A stretch of 64,000 bases of DNA from Poecilobothrus nobilitatus (Eukaryota > Arthropoda > Insecta > Diptera > Dolichopodidae), in contig OX352774.1 in assembly GCA_947095535.1 (NCBI GenBank), positions 36,410,496-36,474,495 on the forward strand, in the 5' to 3' direction. How positions within the stretch are numbered: position 1 is the first letter of the stretch; each line of letters opens with the position of its first letter. The position numbers and the translations under genes were made by a program. The notes beneath the pieces are model-generated. The model saw only the letters and a program-made list of their open reading frames with translations. It was not told the origin of the DNA and ran no database searches. This document shows, one piece after another, positions 23,224 to 37,439 of the stretch.

Positions 23224-23252
23224 ACTCACCTGTAAAGAAACAAAAAAGAAAA
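23224..23252 (-). promoter_or_regulatory. Candidate recursive splice site (ratchet point), minus strand
   Basis: Read on the minus strand, a pyrimidine tract TTTTTCTTTTTTGTTTCTTT runs into ACAG and is followed immediately by GTGAGT, with the junction between 23230 and 23229. This juxtaposed acceptor and donor matches the zero-length-exon consensus known from long insect introns. No flanking exon is visible, in keeping with a large intron. It is identified by motif only. Confidence 0.45.
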
Positions 23253-23260
23253 ATATAAAA

Positions 23261-26200
23261 TATACTTATGTTTGATTATGTATTTTAAAAATAATCGACA
23301 TTTAACAACCAAAAAAAGGAAAAAAAAAATATTTTTTGCACATTCATCACTTCCTTATCATGAAAAACAAATTATTACAATAAAAATTATCTTTAAATAT
23401 CTATAGATATCATAAAATATGACCTTATAAAACAAAAATATCTTATTATGACAATTAAACAAAACATTTATAACAATTATTAAACTTCTTTTTAAAAAAA
23501 AAATTAAAATGAATAACAATATAGAAGCGCTTAATCATTACGCTTTTATAAAATTATTTACATTTAAATTCTCATTAACAGAAACGATCAATGTATATTG
23601 GAGATAAACAACAACAGTGAAACCGACACTGATTTTCTTTTAACAATAATGCAATAAAATTAAAAATACACAAAATTGTCCAATCATTCTTCATTCAAAA
23701 CATATTTTCCATTAAAAACATGTTCTTTTTGTTTTTTTTTTATTTAGATAATTTTTTTTTTACTTCCGTTTCTTTCAACTACTAATGGAACAAAAAAAAC
23801 AAAAAATTATAAAAAAAATAAACAACTCTACTGTTAATTTGGTAACTGGTATCTTATAACTGGTGTCTCTACAAATTAACTATCATAATAATAAATTTAT
23901 AAATAATTTACTGTCCTGCATGTAATTATAACTATTATTATTATATGTAAAAAGAAAATTAACTTCCAGCAAAAAACTTTAGGCAAGTAATTTGTTTTGC
24001 AACCATTATAATTGCAGTAAGTGTCACTTACAAAATTCATCAATGAACAACTATTTTTTAGCTTGGAACATTACGTAATATGAAAATTTCAAAGATATTT
24101 TTTTTTTTATCAAATTTTGATGCACAATTTCCTATTTAGTTCTTAGATTACCCGTAATTGCTAAATAGTTTACAATACTACAGGATGGTGAAAAGCAAAT
24201 GAAAATGTTTGGGCTGATCATATCTAAAGAATGAACGACAGAGGAGACGTAGAAAAGCAAGTTACCTAAGGCAACAATGATTAGAAGATGTAGAATGTGA
24301 TTAAAATGTAACGAATATGTGGAAATGCAGAAAGATGCTATAGAAATGCATGAAGAAAAATTTTTAAGGAACAAAGTTCATACTGTACTGTAGTGTTTAA
24401 TTAAATAAACAAAAGCAAAAGATCGGAAAAAATCTTCGAGGTGCTTGTGTTGAGCAGGAAAAACAAATAATTGGTATTATTGTTCAAACTTCAATTGCTT
24501 GACCAAAAGCAATGTATTTTAAAATTCGTGAAAACTGATTAAAAATTATTGCAATACTACAAAACGAATTAGCACTCCTTAAGAAGGGGTGGTAAAAAAT
24601 TAAAAAACAAGGAGAAGTGTTCTGAGGTAACTTTTATAATTTTAAAAGAGCTTCATCTCTTTAAATATTAAGGTTTTACATAGAAAGAAGTAGGAAACAA
24701 GTAGAAGTAGTGTAGGAAATATAAAGGAAGCAAAATTTTGTTTTCAAATAACGGTATATTTTTGATAAAAAAGTTGTTCTACAACATTATTAAAAATTTT
24801 TAAGAGATCTATTACACATGATTTACTTGACTTATCGAAATGTCATTGTTTCTATCTTAAAAGTTGTAGAAGTTTTGTAAACAAACGTATTGACGGACTC
24901 AATGACGGATTAAGTTCAATTTTTTGTTTTTGTGAAAAATATGCTTTTAAAAGACTAATAAACTTTATCATCGTTTCAAAAAGAAATAAAAGAGAACCAA
25001 AAAACAAAAACAATGTTGACATTGACCGTAGTTGACAGTAATTAGCCATTGGCTATTTGAAACATTTTAAATAAAATTGTAACAACAGCAATTGTAATTC
25101 TTTTTAAACACCAGAATCATAATTTTAAAAAACCAATTAATTCTCGTTTATTTTTTTCCCTTTTTATTTTTATTCTTATTTTTTTTTTCATTTTGGCCTC
25201 CCTTTTCACCTTCTTTTCAATGTGTTTAGCACAAATCATGTCTGCCATTATTCTAATTTTAACTTTATAGTGTTAAAAAAATGTTTGTAATCAAAATACA
25301 TATATACGAGTATGTATGTATATTGTAAAATTTCATTATTATATTTTGTTGTTGTTTTAGTTTTATTCTACTGTTCCGGGACAGATAAAAAAAAAAGCAG
25401 GCAGGCGTCAGACAATGTCAGGGTATTTTAAATTAATTCTGGATATCTGGTATGATTGTTCTGCTGCTGGTCGATTTAATAATAATACAGGCTGTATGAA
25501 ATGAATTTTTATTCAAAAAACAATCAGTATAAAAAGCTATAATGAAATGAATAAAACAAAAAACAATCAGTATAAAGATTATAGAAAATGATAATTAATT
25601 GGTAGTTACAAAAACAACATTAGTTTTGATATCAGTATGGCGACTGTTATGCCACTGGAATTTCTTTTTCTGTTTATTCTTTATTATTATATTTTTCTTC
25701 TTTACATCATTTTACTTTTCAAGTACAGTTCACTACTGAAAATTTTATCCAGATCAGATCGTTTATCAAATCAAATGAATCGTTGATCTGATATTCCAAA
25801 AAGTAACAAAACAGAGTAAGTAGTGTGGCTTGTGGTAGACGTAACGTGCAATTTAACACATAAGAAAAGTGCAAAATTACACAGAAAAACAGAGAATTTT
25901 AAAAATTGAAGGTATCAAAAAAAACAAAAAAAAACAAAAAATGATGAACACAGGTAACTTGATAACAGGTTATTATTATATTAATGACCAGATAATATTT
26001 TTTTTTTTTTTTTCTTGAATAATTATCGTATGATTGCGTTTACTATAGACTTAAATACAATGTTACACAAGAAAATAAGAAATCAATCAAATATAGATAT
26101 TGAATAATTTTACATATGTTTCTATCAGTCTTTTAACAGTATTCAAAAAAAAAAAAGATATCTGAAAATCTGGAATATTGAAAAATGATAAAATGATTGA

Positions 26201-27273
26201 TTGTGATTTAATTTCCGGCTTCGGAAGTATCTGCTACTTACTTGACGTTGTATATTTTGTGGCATATTTAAAAGTGATTTTACACATAAAAAAATAAAAA
26301 CATAATGAATTTATAGATTAAAACTATAGAATGTCACCATATACATATATAAATAATTTATTTCATTGATTTTTTTTTTTTTTGTTTTAATTAATTGAAG
26401 TCATGCAGTTGAAAGTTTACAGGTGTAAAATATATATAGAATAGAAACAGGAAATGGCTAACAACAACAAAAAAGTTACTTGCAACAAAGTTTTATAAAA
26501 TTAATTTCAATATTTCCAGGAATGTATCAGGAATGGCTTAAAGATATTATATCCAAATGTGATTGATATGGTTAACATGGTAAAATACGCTTGAGTTCAC
26601 AAAACAAAAAAAAAATCGGAAGGAAATCGGAAATTTAAATAATTTTTTTTTTCACTTTTTAAAATAAACAAATAATTATGAAATTCTGATTCAACATCCA
26701 GGATAATTATAAGCTATTATTTATTATACATAAATAAAAGAACCTACAGTTGAAGTTTTTAGGAGCAAAAAAAAAAGATGAATCTAGAAAAAACACTGAA
26801 TAAATACAATGTTATTATGCGTGTGCCTTGTGTGTATGGCTGTAAAATTACTTGTTCCGGTGATTTTAATTTTTTTTTTTTTTGGTTTTTTTATGAAACT
26901 TTATCTTTTAAAGGAAATCAATCCTTGGTTAATTAAAAATAATATATAAATAATATTATCATGCTACAGATGAAATTTAACTTATGATCATATTCTTATT
27001 TGAAATCTGTTCATATAAATAAACTCATATGAATGTAATCATCTAAATATTATGTTAATTTGATTGTAGAATATTACATTTTACTATCATAAAATGTCTG
27101 TTAGGTTGCGAATGAGATGTACAGTATCCACTACCATTCAGTATATAATACCACTAATTACATTTTCGTGTTGGAGGATCTGTAGATTAAAATGAACTTC
27201 AAACTCTCATGCGTTTTAATAAAAATTATTATCGTGTACTGTGGTACACTCAGGGCTATATAATCTCTTGTTG
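23261..27273. other. Non-coding AT-rich right part of unit 1
   Basis: No gene or bounded transposon seen. Minor items: an interrupted palindrome GTAAGTGTCACTTAC near 24017-24031; a 43-bp-period direct repeat around 25514-25580 (AAAACAATCAGTATAAA twice); and a hairpin GTGTAC...GTACAC at 27234-27249, 24 bp before the duplication junction. The ORFs at 24132-24374 and 24852-25049 have no recognisable domain. Confidence 0.5.
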
Positions 27274-27275
27274 AT

Positions 27276-27383
27276 GTCGTAAGGGGGAATAACTCTTACG
27301 ACGTGTGTGTAATTCAAACCCACACTCCTTCGGTATTTACAGAGTATTTTAAACGCTCTAACCCACTAGGCCACCGAGGCCCC
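27276..27383 (-). mobile_element. SINE family A, junction-truncated copy
   Basis: Identical to 1057-1164, but the sequence beyond the hairpin foot is replaced by the right-end sequence of unit 1. The tandem junction at 27273/27274 therefore cuts at the end of the SINE hairpin. Confidence 0.85.
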
Positions 27384-30300
27384 AAGTTAATATGCCTTAT
27401 ATTTTTAAACTTGTCTACATAATTTTGCATAAAAACTAAAAAAAATTAAAATAATATCCCAGTTGGAAAATAGGGAATGCATTACTTTAGAAATGAGAGA
27501 TTTCATTGTTGAAATAAAGTAAAACTAAGCATGCATTACCGGGTACACGAAAATATAATGAATATCATTAAATTAATCACATTTCTTATGTAAGTATGCA
27601 TGTCGTTTACCAAGTAATCTAAAAAAAAAACTCCGTCCAAGTAATTTAAAAATTTTCTCTAAGTTTATATAAAATTCAATTAAAGCGTTTTTTTTTTTGT
27701 TTTTATAGATTTGATCAAAAAGCTCGATATGCTACAAAAATTATTTAATATTTATTTATGTTTTTTTTTTTTAAATAAAAAAATAATTGTTTATTTTGTT
27801 TTTAAATACGGAAATAAATACATACATACATACATATGTATATGATATATACTTAACTATGGTCCTAAACAATATTATTAATATAGCATAACGAATCATA
27901 TTAACCTTCATAAATTATGTAGAACAAATTTTGATTTCTTTATTACCTATTCCATATTATTTCGATATCTTTATAAATATTGTACAGGTAACTTTTCATA
28001 CATTCGTATATATACATATGTATGTATGTATGAATATGCATAAAAGGTTAAAACTTTAATAGTCTAATAATAATATATTTTTTCTAATGAATTTTAATCA
28101 AATTAAAAATAAAAAAAAATATTTTTAAAGTTTTTACATAATAAGTTTATCACAAAACATATTAAGGCTTAGAACGTATAAAAACTTTATAAACATTAAC
28201 CTGAATTTAGAAAAATAGGAAAACAAAAAAAATAATGCAGCATACCATTAAATTATTTCAAATCTATAATCGATTTCATAATCAAAATAATCGAATTATG
28301 TATATACATACATACATACTCATAGCTATGCATATATATGTATGTATATACACACATTTAAAATTCATTAAAACACTAAATTTACTGATTAGTCCCTTTT
28401 TAAAATAAATACCGCCCAAAAATATATTCTAAATTATTATAAATAAATGTTTTGAATATTGTTTTACATAACGGTAACTTTGCATAAGCTAAATACAAAA
28501 GATATAAATACAAATATTACATAACAAACATATAATAGTTATTCTAAAAATCTTCTTTAGAAAATTCTTTAGGATTTTAGAACCCCACAAAATGCCGCTA
28601 TAAAATAAAAAATAAACAAAAAAAAAAAAACAAAAAAAAAACAAAAAAAAAACAAAAAAAAAACAAAAAAAAAAATAAATATAAAAATTAGGTTATAATT
28701 TTAAATTATATGAAGGGAAAAAAAAAAATGAAAAACGGTAAATTGATCATAAATTTTTCAAAAATCCAGATTATTTTAAAAACAACATAGAAAAGCAATC
28801 ATTTTTTTTATTTTTTTGATTTTTTTTTTTGGTTTGAATCTATTAGATACATAATTTATTCAAAGTATAATAGAAGCAAAAAAAAAAAAGAACGTAGTAA
28901 AACGAAAATCCCTATCATCTATAAATAAATAAATTATGTTCTATATTTAAATTTGTATGTAAATTTTTTTCGGATTAAAAGTATATCTTTTTTTCTTTTG
29001 TTTGTTGGTTTTTTTTTTATTTTTAATAAATTCTATGCATCTTAAAACATTTAATGGTTCGACACCTCTCTAAAATAAAATAAAAAAAAACGTTAATTGA
29101 AAGGTGATATCTAACTCCCCGTTCCCCAATTATTTTTATCAAAGAATTATACAAATAATATTTGGAAGGTTTTCTTTTTTTTATTGTTCGTTAAATTTAT
29201 GTAGGGAAATTTGAAAATGATTGGTACAAATCAGTACATAACCTAAACACCATTATTGTAAATAATAAAAACATATGTATGTATGTAATGTACACATAAA
29301 CTGGTAAATCAATTAAATTAAATTGTCAAATTTCGATAATTCGGAGTTGTTTTTTGGTATTCATTTTGATTGAATATATGAGGCTTAACAGACTTAATCA
29401 ATTACTTGAAATCCTGATGGTTTAGCAAAACTCGGTACTAGCTTACAAAATTTTTCCAGGAAAAAGAAATTCAGTTTTCAATTTCTAAATTATGTAACAA
29501 AAATTAATAGAACAAAAATGCGGTAAATAACGGTAACCTTAATTTCTTCTTACTTTCGTTACACTTAATTAGTTATAAATAAATCTATCTCTCAAAAAAA
29601 TCATAAAATTGTATTAATTAGGCCATTCGGGACGTTTAAGATTAAAGTCAAATGATTTTCTTTATGTATAATGAAGGGGTAAAGAGCATTTTAGTGATCT
29701 TATGATTACTGATTTGATAATTATTTTTTACTATATTGAAAAACTGAAATTGATTCTAACAGCTGAATCCAATTGTATCATACAATAAACCTTATCTTAG
29801 GTAGGTAGGTTGGAGCTGCAGATGGACACTTAGCCCGGTTTATGCCCATTGTAATATTTGCAATTATTGTTTCTTCTAAATAAACCATTGGGAGAAAACG
29901 CAGTAAAATTGTTAAGTCCACCGATATTTCGAATAGGATATTTAAAAAGAATTTCACCAGAAACTTTCTTTTTTTTTAGAGCAAAAGCTGTGCAGTCACA
30001 CAACAGGTAAAAGAATCTGCTGCATTTCATCTTAATTGTAAAAACAGCTTTATTAGAGATAATTGTTTGAATACTCATTCTTAAAACTCCTATTTAGATG
30101 ATTAAAATGAACTGGTACCTCAAGTACAAAACAGTCTATAATCGACTACAAGTCATTCCATTTGCACAACAGTTAGTCTCTCTTTTTAAGAACATTAGAT
30201 TTTATATTAGTAAAATAAGTTTAAAAAATTGCATCTTAGTTATGATGATGATGTTATACAAACTGTTTAATATATGCATTTAAATTTAAAACAAAAAAAA

Positions 30301-30665
30301 AACAATGTTTGTTTTTAATTAATTTTTTTTGTTTAAATATGTCATGTTATATACCGTTATTTTATTAGTATTAAAATACTAAAAGACAAATTATTTTTTA
30401 AATATATTTTGTTTTTTTTTTTATTTAGTACCCCTATCATTAATTTGTCTCCAAAGAGTTAATCATGGTGTCATTAAAATGCAAATTTACAATTTTGTTT
30501 TGAAATCTTATATTAAATTATAGAATTGATTCCACGTTTAAAACACTTACTACCAAAAATTGATAGTTGTAAAACAAATCTTAAAAATAATTGAAAAATA
30601 TAAGAAAATAATCAATTTTAGACTGAAAACCGAATCTTTACTTGATTTAATTTAAATGAATTATA
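27384..30665. other. Unit 2 counterpart of 1165-4446
   Basis: Same microsatellites, A-rich tracts and non-coding DNA as unit 1. No differences noticed. Confidence 0.7.
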
Positions 30666-31540
30666 AAGGGTTTTCCAATTTGAGTGATTGATAATTTCTT
30701 TTAAAAAAAAAACACAATAATTGTTAAGAAAATTCAAATGTTTTTTATTTAATGTGAAGTACATTCGATACAATTAAGTTCTGAATAAAACGTCATTCAA
30801 ATGGCCTCCACGACTTCTTTTGCAGGAACGAATTCGATGAACACAATTTTCGACCACTTTTTTCACTAAATCAAGTCGTATGTCATGAATAGCACGTTCA
30901 ATATTGACTTCTAAAGCTTGAAGAGAGTCTGGTTTATTGCTAAAGACTAATGACTTCAAATAACCCCACAAGAAATAGTCTAATGGTGTTAAATCACAAC
31001 TTCTTGGAGGCCATTCAATGTCACAATTTCTTGAAATAATCGAATCTCCAAACTTTTCTCGCAATAATTCGGTTGTTGCACGTGCTGTGTGGCACGTAGC
31101 CCCGTCTTGTTGGAACTAGATGTTGTCAAGATCAACTTCTTCCAATTTTGGCCATAAAAAGTTGGTTATCATCGATCTATACCGCTATCTGAAGACAGTA
31201 ACGGTGTTACCAGCTTCGAGCGGTTCTTTGTCTTATTGGCACCTTAACATTATGTAAAGAAAATGTACGCTCGAAATTTTCAACAATTCGACGAATAGAG
31301 AGAACAGTTGGACGATTATTACGAGCAAAAAATTGCAAAAGCGCACGAAAAGTTGCAATTGGAGAACGACTATTTTGATAATAAAATTGAATAATTTGTA
31401 AACGTTGTTCTTGTGTATATCTCTCCATGATGAAATTGTAAACATTACTGAATACAATGAAAAAAAAAGACAGATCATGGCATACTACAAATGGCCGAAA
31501 CTTCACTTAGAAATCATATCACTCAAATTGGAAAACCCTT
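30666..31540 (-). mobile_element. Mariner-type transposon, unit 2 copy
   Basis: Exact counterpart of 4447-5321, including the TA flanks and inverted repeats. Confidence 0.9.
30774..31428 (-). pseudogene. Mariner-like transposase pseudogene, unit 2 copy
   Basis: It carries the same internal deletion, frame change and two TAG stops as 4555-5209, so the decay predates the 26-kb duplication. Confidence 0.9.
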
Positions 31541-34500
31541 TACATGGGTTCGTCATCTTTGTTCAATTAAGAATTTGAAGTTTAGTAAGAGAGTAAAAAT
31601 TTTAAATTGTAAAAAAAAGTTATAATTTAGGCGGAAAAAGTTATAATTTTATTATTGGCATTAGTATATTCCTTATAACAACCATTTCGTTCATCAAAAC
31701 TGTAATTTTAACTTATATGGAAACGGAAAGTTACTTTAGCTTAAACTTAGAATTTAATTTCAAAAAAAACTTGCTAAATCAGAATTACCCAATTTCTTAA
31801 AATATAAATGTCAAATATTAAGAAAAAATCCGACTGTTCGAAAATCTGATTTTAAAATAAACAAAATTTACTATAATATTAATATTTCCCTATATATGTA
31901 CATATATGTATATAGATATGTATGTATATCCATTTCTCCCATATAATATAGAGAATTTCTTTGCTCAAATCCTATCCTATAGTAAAGCAAAATTAAACTA
32001 TTCTGAATTCGTTTTTTTTTTTTTTTAATATTCAAAAATTGTATTTTTAAAAATACAAATTTATGTTGCTTAATCACATAATATGCATGTTTTCATCTCA
32101 GACGACGGTACCATTATAAAATTATTCGGTTTTTTTTTTTTTTTTTTTTTCCCTATGCGACGACATGTCAATCTTTAAAAAATGCTTAATTCAAAACTGA
32201 ACCCATATTAATAAAAAACAAAAAAAAAAAAAAATTAAAAAACAAAGAAAAAAATTTAAATACAAAGAAAAATCAATTTTCCAGACATATAATCAATACA
32301 CAAATAAAAACGAAGAAAAACTATGTAATTTCCATATAATCAAATTTTTCAATATATAGTGATACCACGTTTATACATTTTTACATAATAATAATAATAA
32401 CTATATGATAATGTCATATCTGACAGATAATATTTGATTTTATGTAAATTTATTTAAAAATTACAAAACAACAAAAAAACAAATTATATAATTTGTTGAC
32501 AGTTTTCTCTTATTTTACTTTATATCTATCTCTTTTTATCATTAGGTAAATATACATATTATGAAAGTTTAAAACCATCAGAGTCAGACAAACAAATGAC
32601 ACAATTGAATTTTGATGACACTGTCGTGTTGATATTATGAACGCCTCGTATATTTATTGATTTAAAAACAAAAATAAAAAAAATATGAAAATTTAAGTGA
32701 AGAAATGAAATAAATAAATAAATAAATAAAATCTCTTAAGTTTATTTTTGAACCTAAAATTTTTTTTGTTGAAGTAAATTGCATATAATTTAAATTCTTT
32801 ATGGATTCTGTTACTTTCGTCAGGTATCACAATTTTATACAAATAACAAAAAAAAAGAAGAATAATAATTGTTTTTTTTTTTTTTTGACACATTCAAACG
32901 TAAACGTAAAATTTAACAGTTCTTTTAGTTTTTTTTGACAATATAGATAACGGAAATGCATATTATTTTGTTTCTTTATTTTATAAATGAAGCTTTTTGT
33001 AGTTTAAGCTAATAATCACGGTGTGTGGTATCGATAATAATAATATAATATAATATAATAATATAAGTTCGGGTGTATAAAAATTAGTGCATTTCTATAT
33101 TAAAATGTTTCTTTAAAAAATTCTAAATTAACACAGTATCACGTATATTATACTCAACCTCAAGTTTTTTTTTTGATAAAATTTTTTTTATCTATGAAAT
33201 AAAATAATGCGTTTTGTTATAAATAAAATTTAACTCCATTTCCTTTAAAGAGCTTCTATTTAAAATCAATTTTTTTATAGATAATTATGTATTTTAACCT
33301 TTTCTTTTAGTTTGACTTAGTAACGCGTCAAGTTTCAGTTTTTTTTTTTTTTGTTTTAAGGTAACTGACACTCTATTCTATTGTTTAAGTAATTTAAGAA
33401 CTTTTAAATGATTTGCACATTTTATACTAATTCGATGTAATGCTTTTTTAAGGTATAAACTTAAATATTCATGTTTTGCAAAATTAAAACTTTAATAGTT
33501 TTTCAGTTTTGGAATACAAAAAATTTTAAATTTAAATTTATAAAAAGAATGCAATTTTTGCAGAGGCATTTAAAAAATGTTGTGAATTAAAGATGATTCA
33601 AAAAGAAAGAACAGATTTCAGACGACTGAGTCAAAATCCAACTTTAGATATTAACATTTCTATTTCTATATATTATTTGAAAAATTCAATTACGAAATCA
33701 AAATTTAGTTTTATTGAATTTTGAAAGCATTCATGACAGACGTAACCCTTCATCTTTAGTAGCTCTTAAGAAACTAAGCCGTACTTAGTTTAAATATCTT
33801 AAACTATACTATTTACTCATTTCATTTACTGGAAAATTATCACTTCAGTTCGAATTTTAATCTAAAATTAAACCTCAACACAATACACAACATGACACAA
33901 TATATTTTAGAAATATGTAAATCTAATCAATCAATCTTTATAGGACTATAGAGTAGAAGGCTGATTTTAACACTAAAGTAATAAATATTAATTTTAAAGA
34001 AAAATATAAAAGTGCAATAACAGTACTTGGGATATGAATTTTAAGCGGCGACGATGTGCTATTACTGATAACGCGTAGAGTTTAACTGATAACGCGATGT
34101 GCTATCACTGATAATAGCGTTGAGTTTCTAAACTAGTTGTAACTTACATTGCCGAAATATTTACAATAATTTCCAAGTTATCAACAGTCTAAACAAACAA
34201 GCAACCAAACAATAAAAAAAAACTCAAGCTAACTTTAAAGAAATTAGAAATCACTCATTTGAATTAAAAAAAAAACTCAATATAAGAACATAAAGTAAAA
34301 TTATACAATTCTATGTTATGTCATTTGTATTTAAATTCAGTCATCGTTTTCTACATTAAGAACTAATTATTATTTTTTTTTTATTTTTAAGTGAACGTAA
34401 ATTACATTATAGAAAATACGACTTTACTATTAATTTATGATTACGTTAACGCAATTTATTTTATTTTTTTTAAATTTTCGTATTTTTCTTTATATTTTAT

Positions 34501-35796
34501 TAAAAGCTATAATACTCTACCTATGTATTACGAATTTTAAGAATAGAAAAAAAAAAATAATAAAAATAAAAACGTCACATTTCAACCTTCACTAAACTGA
34601 GTTTTTTATTGACATTTGTTTTAAAGGTTAAACAACTTTTTTTTTTTTTTTTAATTTTGAATTTAGTTTTTGATCTGAATTTCAATATTTGTATATTTAA
34701 ATTTAATTTGGAGGGAAAATTTTCAAGTTTAAAAGCATATGAACTTATAAAAAAAAAATTTTATTATTTAAGAATAAAAAAAAATAAAATAACATTAAGT
34801 TAGAAATAGGATCAAATGTTCGTCCATTTATATTTTAATTTTATAGCTAAAGTTTAGAAATTAAAGGAACAAATTTTTTTTTATAATTTTTATATAAATT
34901 TTATACTGGAGTTTATAATGTAGACGTTATGATGCTATTGGTTGGCGTTACGTTAAGATGCTACTCACGGTAAGTAAAGTAAGGTAAGTAATTTGGTAAC
35001 TTCTAATTTAATGTTTCCGCATATCCTATTGCCCTATCCTTTCCTATCCCTTCCTTAACCAATACTGCGTTAGCAGGTAGGGGTTTCATCCAATTATATT
35101 GATTAAAGGGAGAGATGGATTAAGTCAGTAAGAATCTGACACTATCAAGGGGAAATTCTTGGTGTCTTTGGAAGATTCCCACCTTCCTTAGGAGAAAAGG
35201 AAGTCAATTAAATTAAATGACACATTAGATTACAAAAAAATATTAAATGAATTTGTAGACAACACGAACAGGGACTGACTCTCTCAGAGACTTCTAGTGA
35301 AAAAACGGAATATTCTTTAAGTTTAAAATAGCTTAATTATGTATTAAACCGACAAATTTCAAAAAGTAATAGTTTATTTTAGGTCTAATTTTGTGTTAAC
35401 CCTCACATTTTAAAGTATGAGTAATCTTATAAATAGATAAATGTACATATCTTAATTGAAAAACAATGATGCACATTGAAACGGTAATTTTGTGTTATTA
35501 CTTATTATTAGTAATACTAACAATCATACAAATATAAAATCCATTTAAGGTTATTCATATTACTTACAATAAATAATCCTATATTTCATCTTTTATTTAT
35601 CTGTACAAATAGTTTTTTTTTTATTTAATTTAGAATTTAACATTGAATTTCTAATGACTAAATCAATATCAAATAGCAATTTGTAAAATTTTGTAAATAT
35701 TTAAGCTTATTTTAAATAAATTAACTTTAAATATATTTTATATGGGATTAGATGTTAGTGATTTCAGTAACTATATGTATGTATATGGTTCCCCTA
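31541..35796. other. Unit 2 counterpart of 5322-9577
   Basis: Non-coding. It includes the CG-rich direct repeat (34052-34127), the less AT-rich segment (34915-35219) and the weak plus-strand splice-like motif at 32545/32546. Confidence 0.7.
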
Positions 35797-36400
35797 CAAA
35801 ATCCCAACTCATAAAATCCAAAAACTCAAAATTCAAACTCCACAAAACCAAATACCTTAAAAAATAAATCATAATCTCCGGTTGTAGCCGTTTTTAATAG
35901 CTGCGTTTTTTTTACAATGTAAAATTATTATTTTAACAACAAGGCATTCAAAATAATGACCCCACATTCAAAATAGTGACTTAGACGAACTCTAAGATCC
36001 CTCCTAATTATTTTTTCTTATATACATATCTGAACTACAAAGCTTTGAAAATAGTGAAGGCTGCCGCCTCAAACCTTCAAAAAACAAATTATTAGAACCC
36101 TGATTTTGTATAACTATAAAAACTTTCCTAAATCTCACATAAATTATTCTGTTAAAGTCCTCTAAGCATGATTTTGCAATAAACTGAGGTGCCTATATTG
36201 CACATATATGTACATACATATTTCAATTACACAGCATTCAAAATAATTAGGGCTATCACCCCCAAAACGCTATCTCATATTTGGATCTATGTAGGTTAAG
36301 TTTTTTTTATGTTTGGATTATATGATTTTTGGATTTTATGAATTTCGAAAAATGAAAAATGTTTGAATATGGCTTTTGAATTTTGAGAATTGGGATTTTG
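35797..36400. mobile_element. 604-bp MITE, unit 2 copy
   Basis: Exact counterpart of 9578-10181. Confidence 0.75.
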
Positions 36401-37381
36401 TATATGTATTTAACTATATTATATATAATTAATATAGAATAATTTAAAAATTTTAGGTTATTACCCTAAACTAAATATGTCAAGTGTTTGTTTTTTTCTT
36501 CTTTACTTTTTACAATTATTTTGTTTGTATTCTAAGATTATCCAAAAGCTCCAACAAATTAACACTTATATATTACTTAATAAATTATTTTGATTTATTT
36601 ATTTATTTAATTATTTCATGAATTTATATTATAATAACCTTAATTTTACGAGTCAGTTACCATGTAAACATCATGTTATTATTACTTTATGGTAGATTTT
36701 TATTTTTTTATTATAAGAGACTTAATTGTAATGTACATTTACCCTTCTGAACATATTATTTAAGTGATTTTAATCGAATGTAACTTAAGCGAATGTTACA
36801 TGTACATATTAGTAGAAAAAAATCTTTAACCCTTGAAATTGTTAGTAGGTCAAAAAGTTTCTAGTAATGTTTTAGGTAATTTATGTAGGTACATTGATAA
36901 TATTTTAAAAATTATTAAAATCTAACAGTATTAGAAGAATTTATTTCCGAATTCTATGGCATTCTTTAACTCTTGGGTTAATATGCTGCAACTGCAGGTG
37001 CTGTGTTTTAATAAAATTTATTTTTACTTATAGGTTTTAAATTTAAATATAGACGTGTATTAAATATATTATTACCGAAGATATTAATTATTTTAAATTT
37101 TATTTGATATCGCGGATTTCTAAGTTGACGAAAAAACGAAGTGTATATAGATGAAAAGTGTCGGAAACGGATCTAATTTATTCAAATCAAAATAAAATTT
37201 TATAGTAAATAATTAAATATTAATATGTATTACAAAAAAATAAAAACTATATAAATATCTTATATGCATTAAGCAGCATCATTTAATATAAAAACCAGAA
37301 TAATAATCTAATATAATTTAAGATCGTTGTTGAAACAATTAATACTCAGTCGTTAACGACTAGGTATATGAATCTACCCAA

Positions 37382-37439
37382 TGCTGTAGTAAGTGATTAA
37401 GACCCCGGCTTGTCATTCAAACGGTCTCGAATTCAAACT
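37382..37439 (+). mobile_element. tRNA-like SINE relic, unit 2 copy
   Basis: Exact counterpart of 11163-11220. Confidence 0.5.

Larger units (their letters stand above)
1055..27273 (+). repeat. Unit 1 of an exact 26,219-bp direct tandem duplication
   Basis: Every landmark in this interval recurs 26,219 bp downstream in the same orientation: the transposase fragments (4555 and 30774), the SINE (13626 and 39845), the MITE ends and the 536-bp array. Homopolymers match too; the 21-T run near 5911 is also 21 T near 32130. The left border is at 1055: base 1054 is a while its counterpart 27273 is g. The match ends at 27275 opposite 53494, giving a 2-bp microhomology. No substitution or indel was noticed by eye, so the copies are either extremely young or an assembly product. 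Confidence 0.97.

Noticed and set aside
24132..24374. Minus-strand 80-codon frame; on the plus strand a glutamate-rich reading NEYVEMQKDAIEMHEEKF
   Set aside because: The plus-strand reading is interrupted by stops and frame changes. It could be a decayed transposon protein, but I cannot name one.
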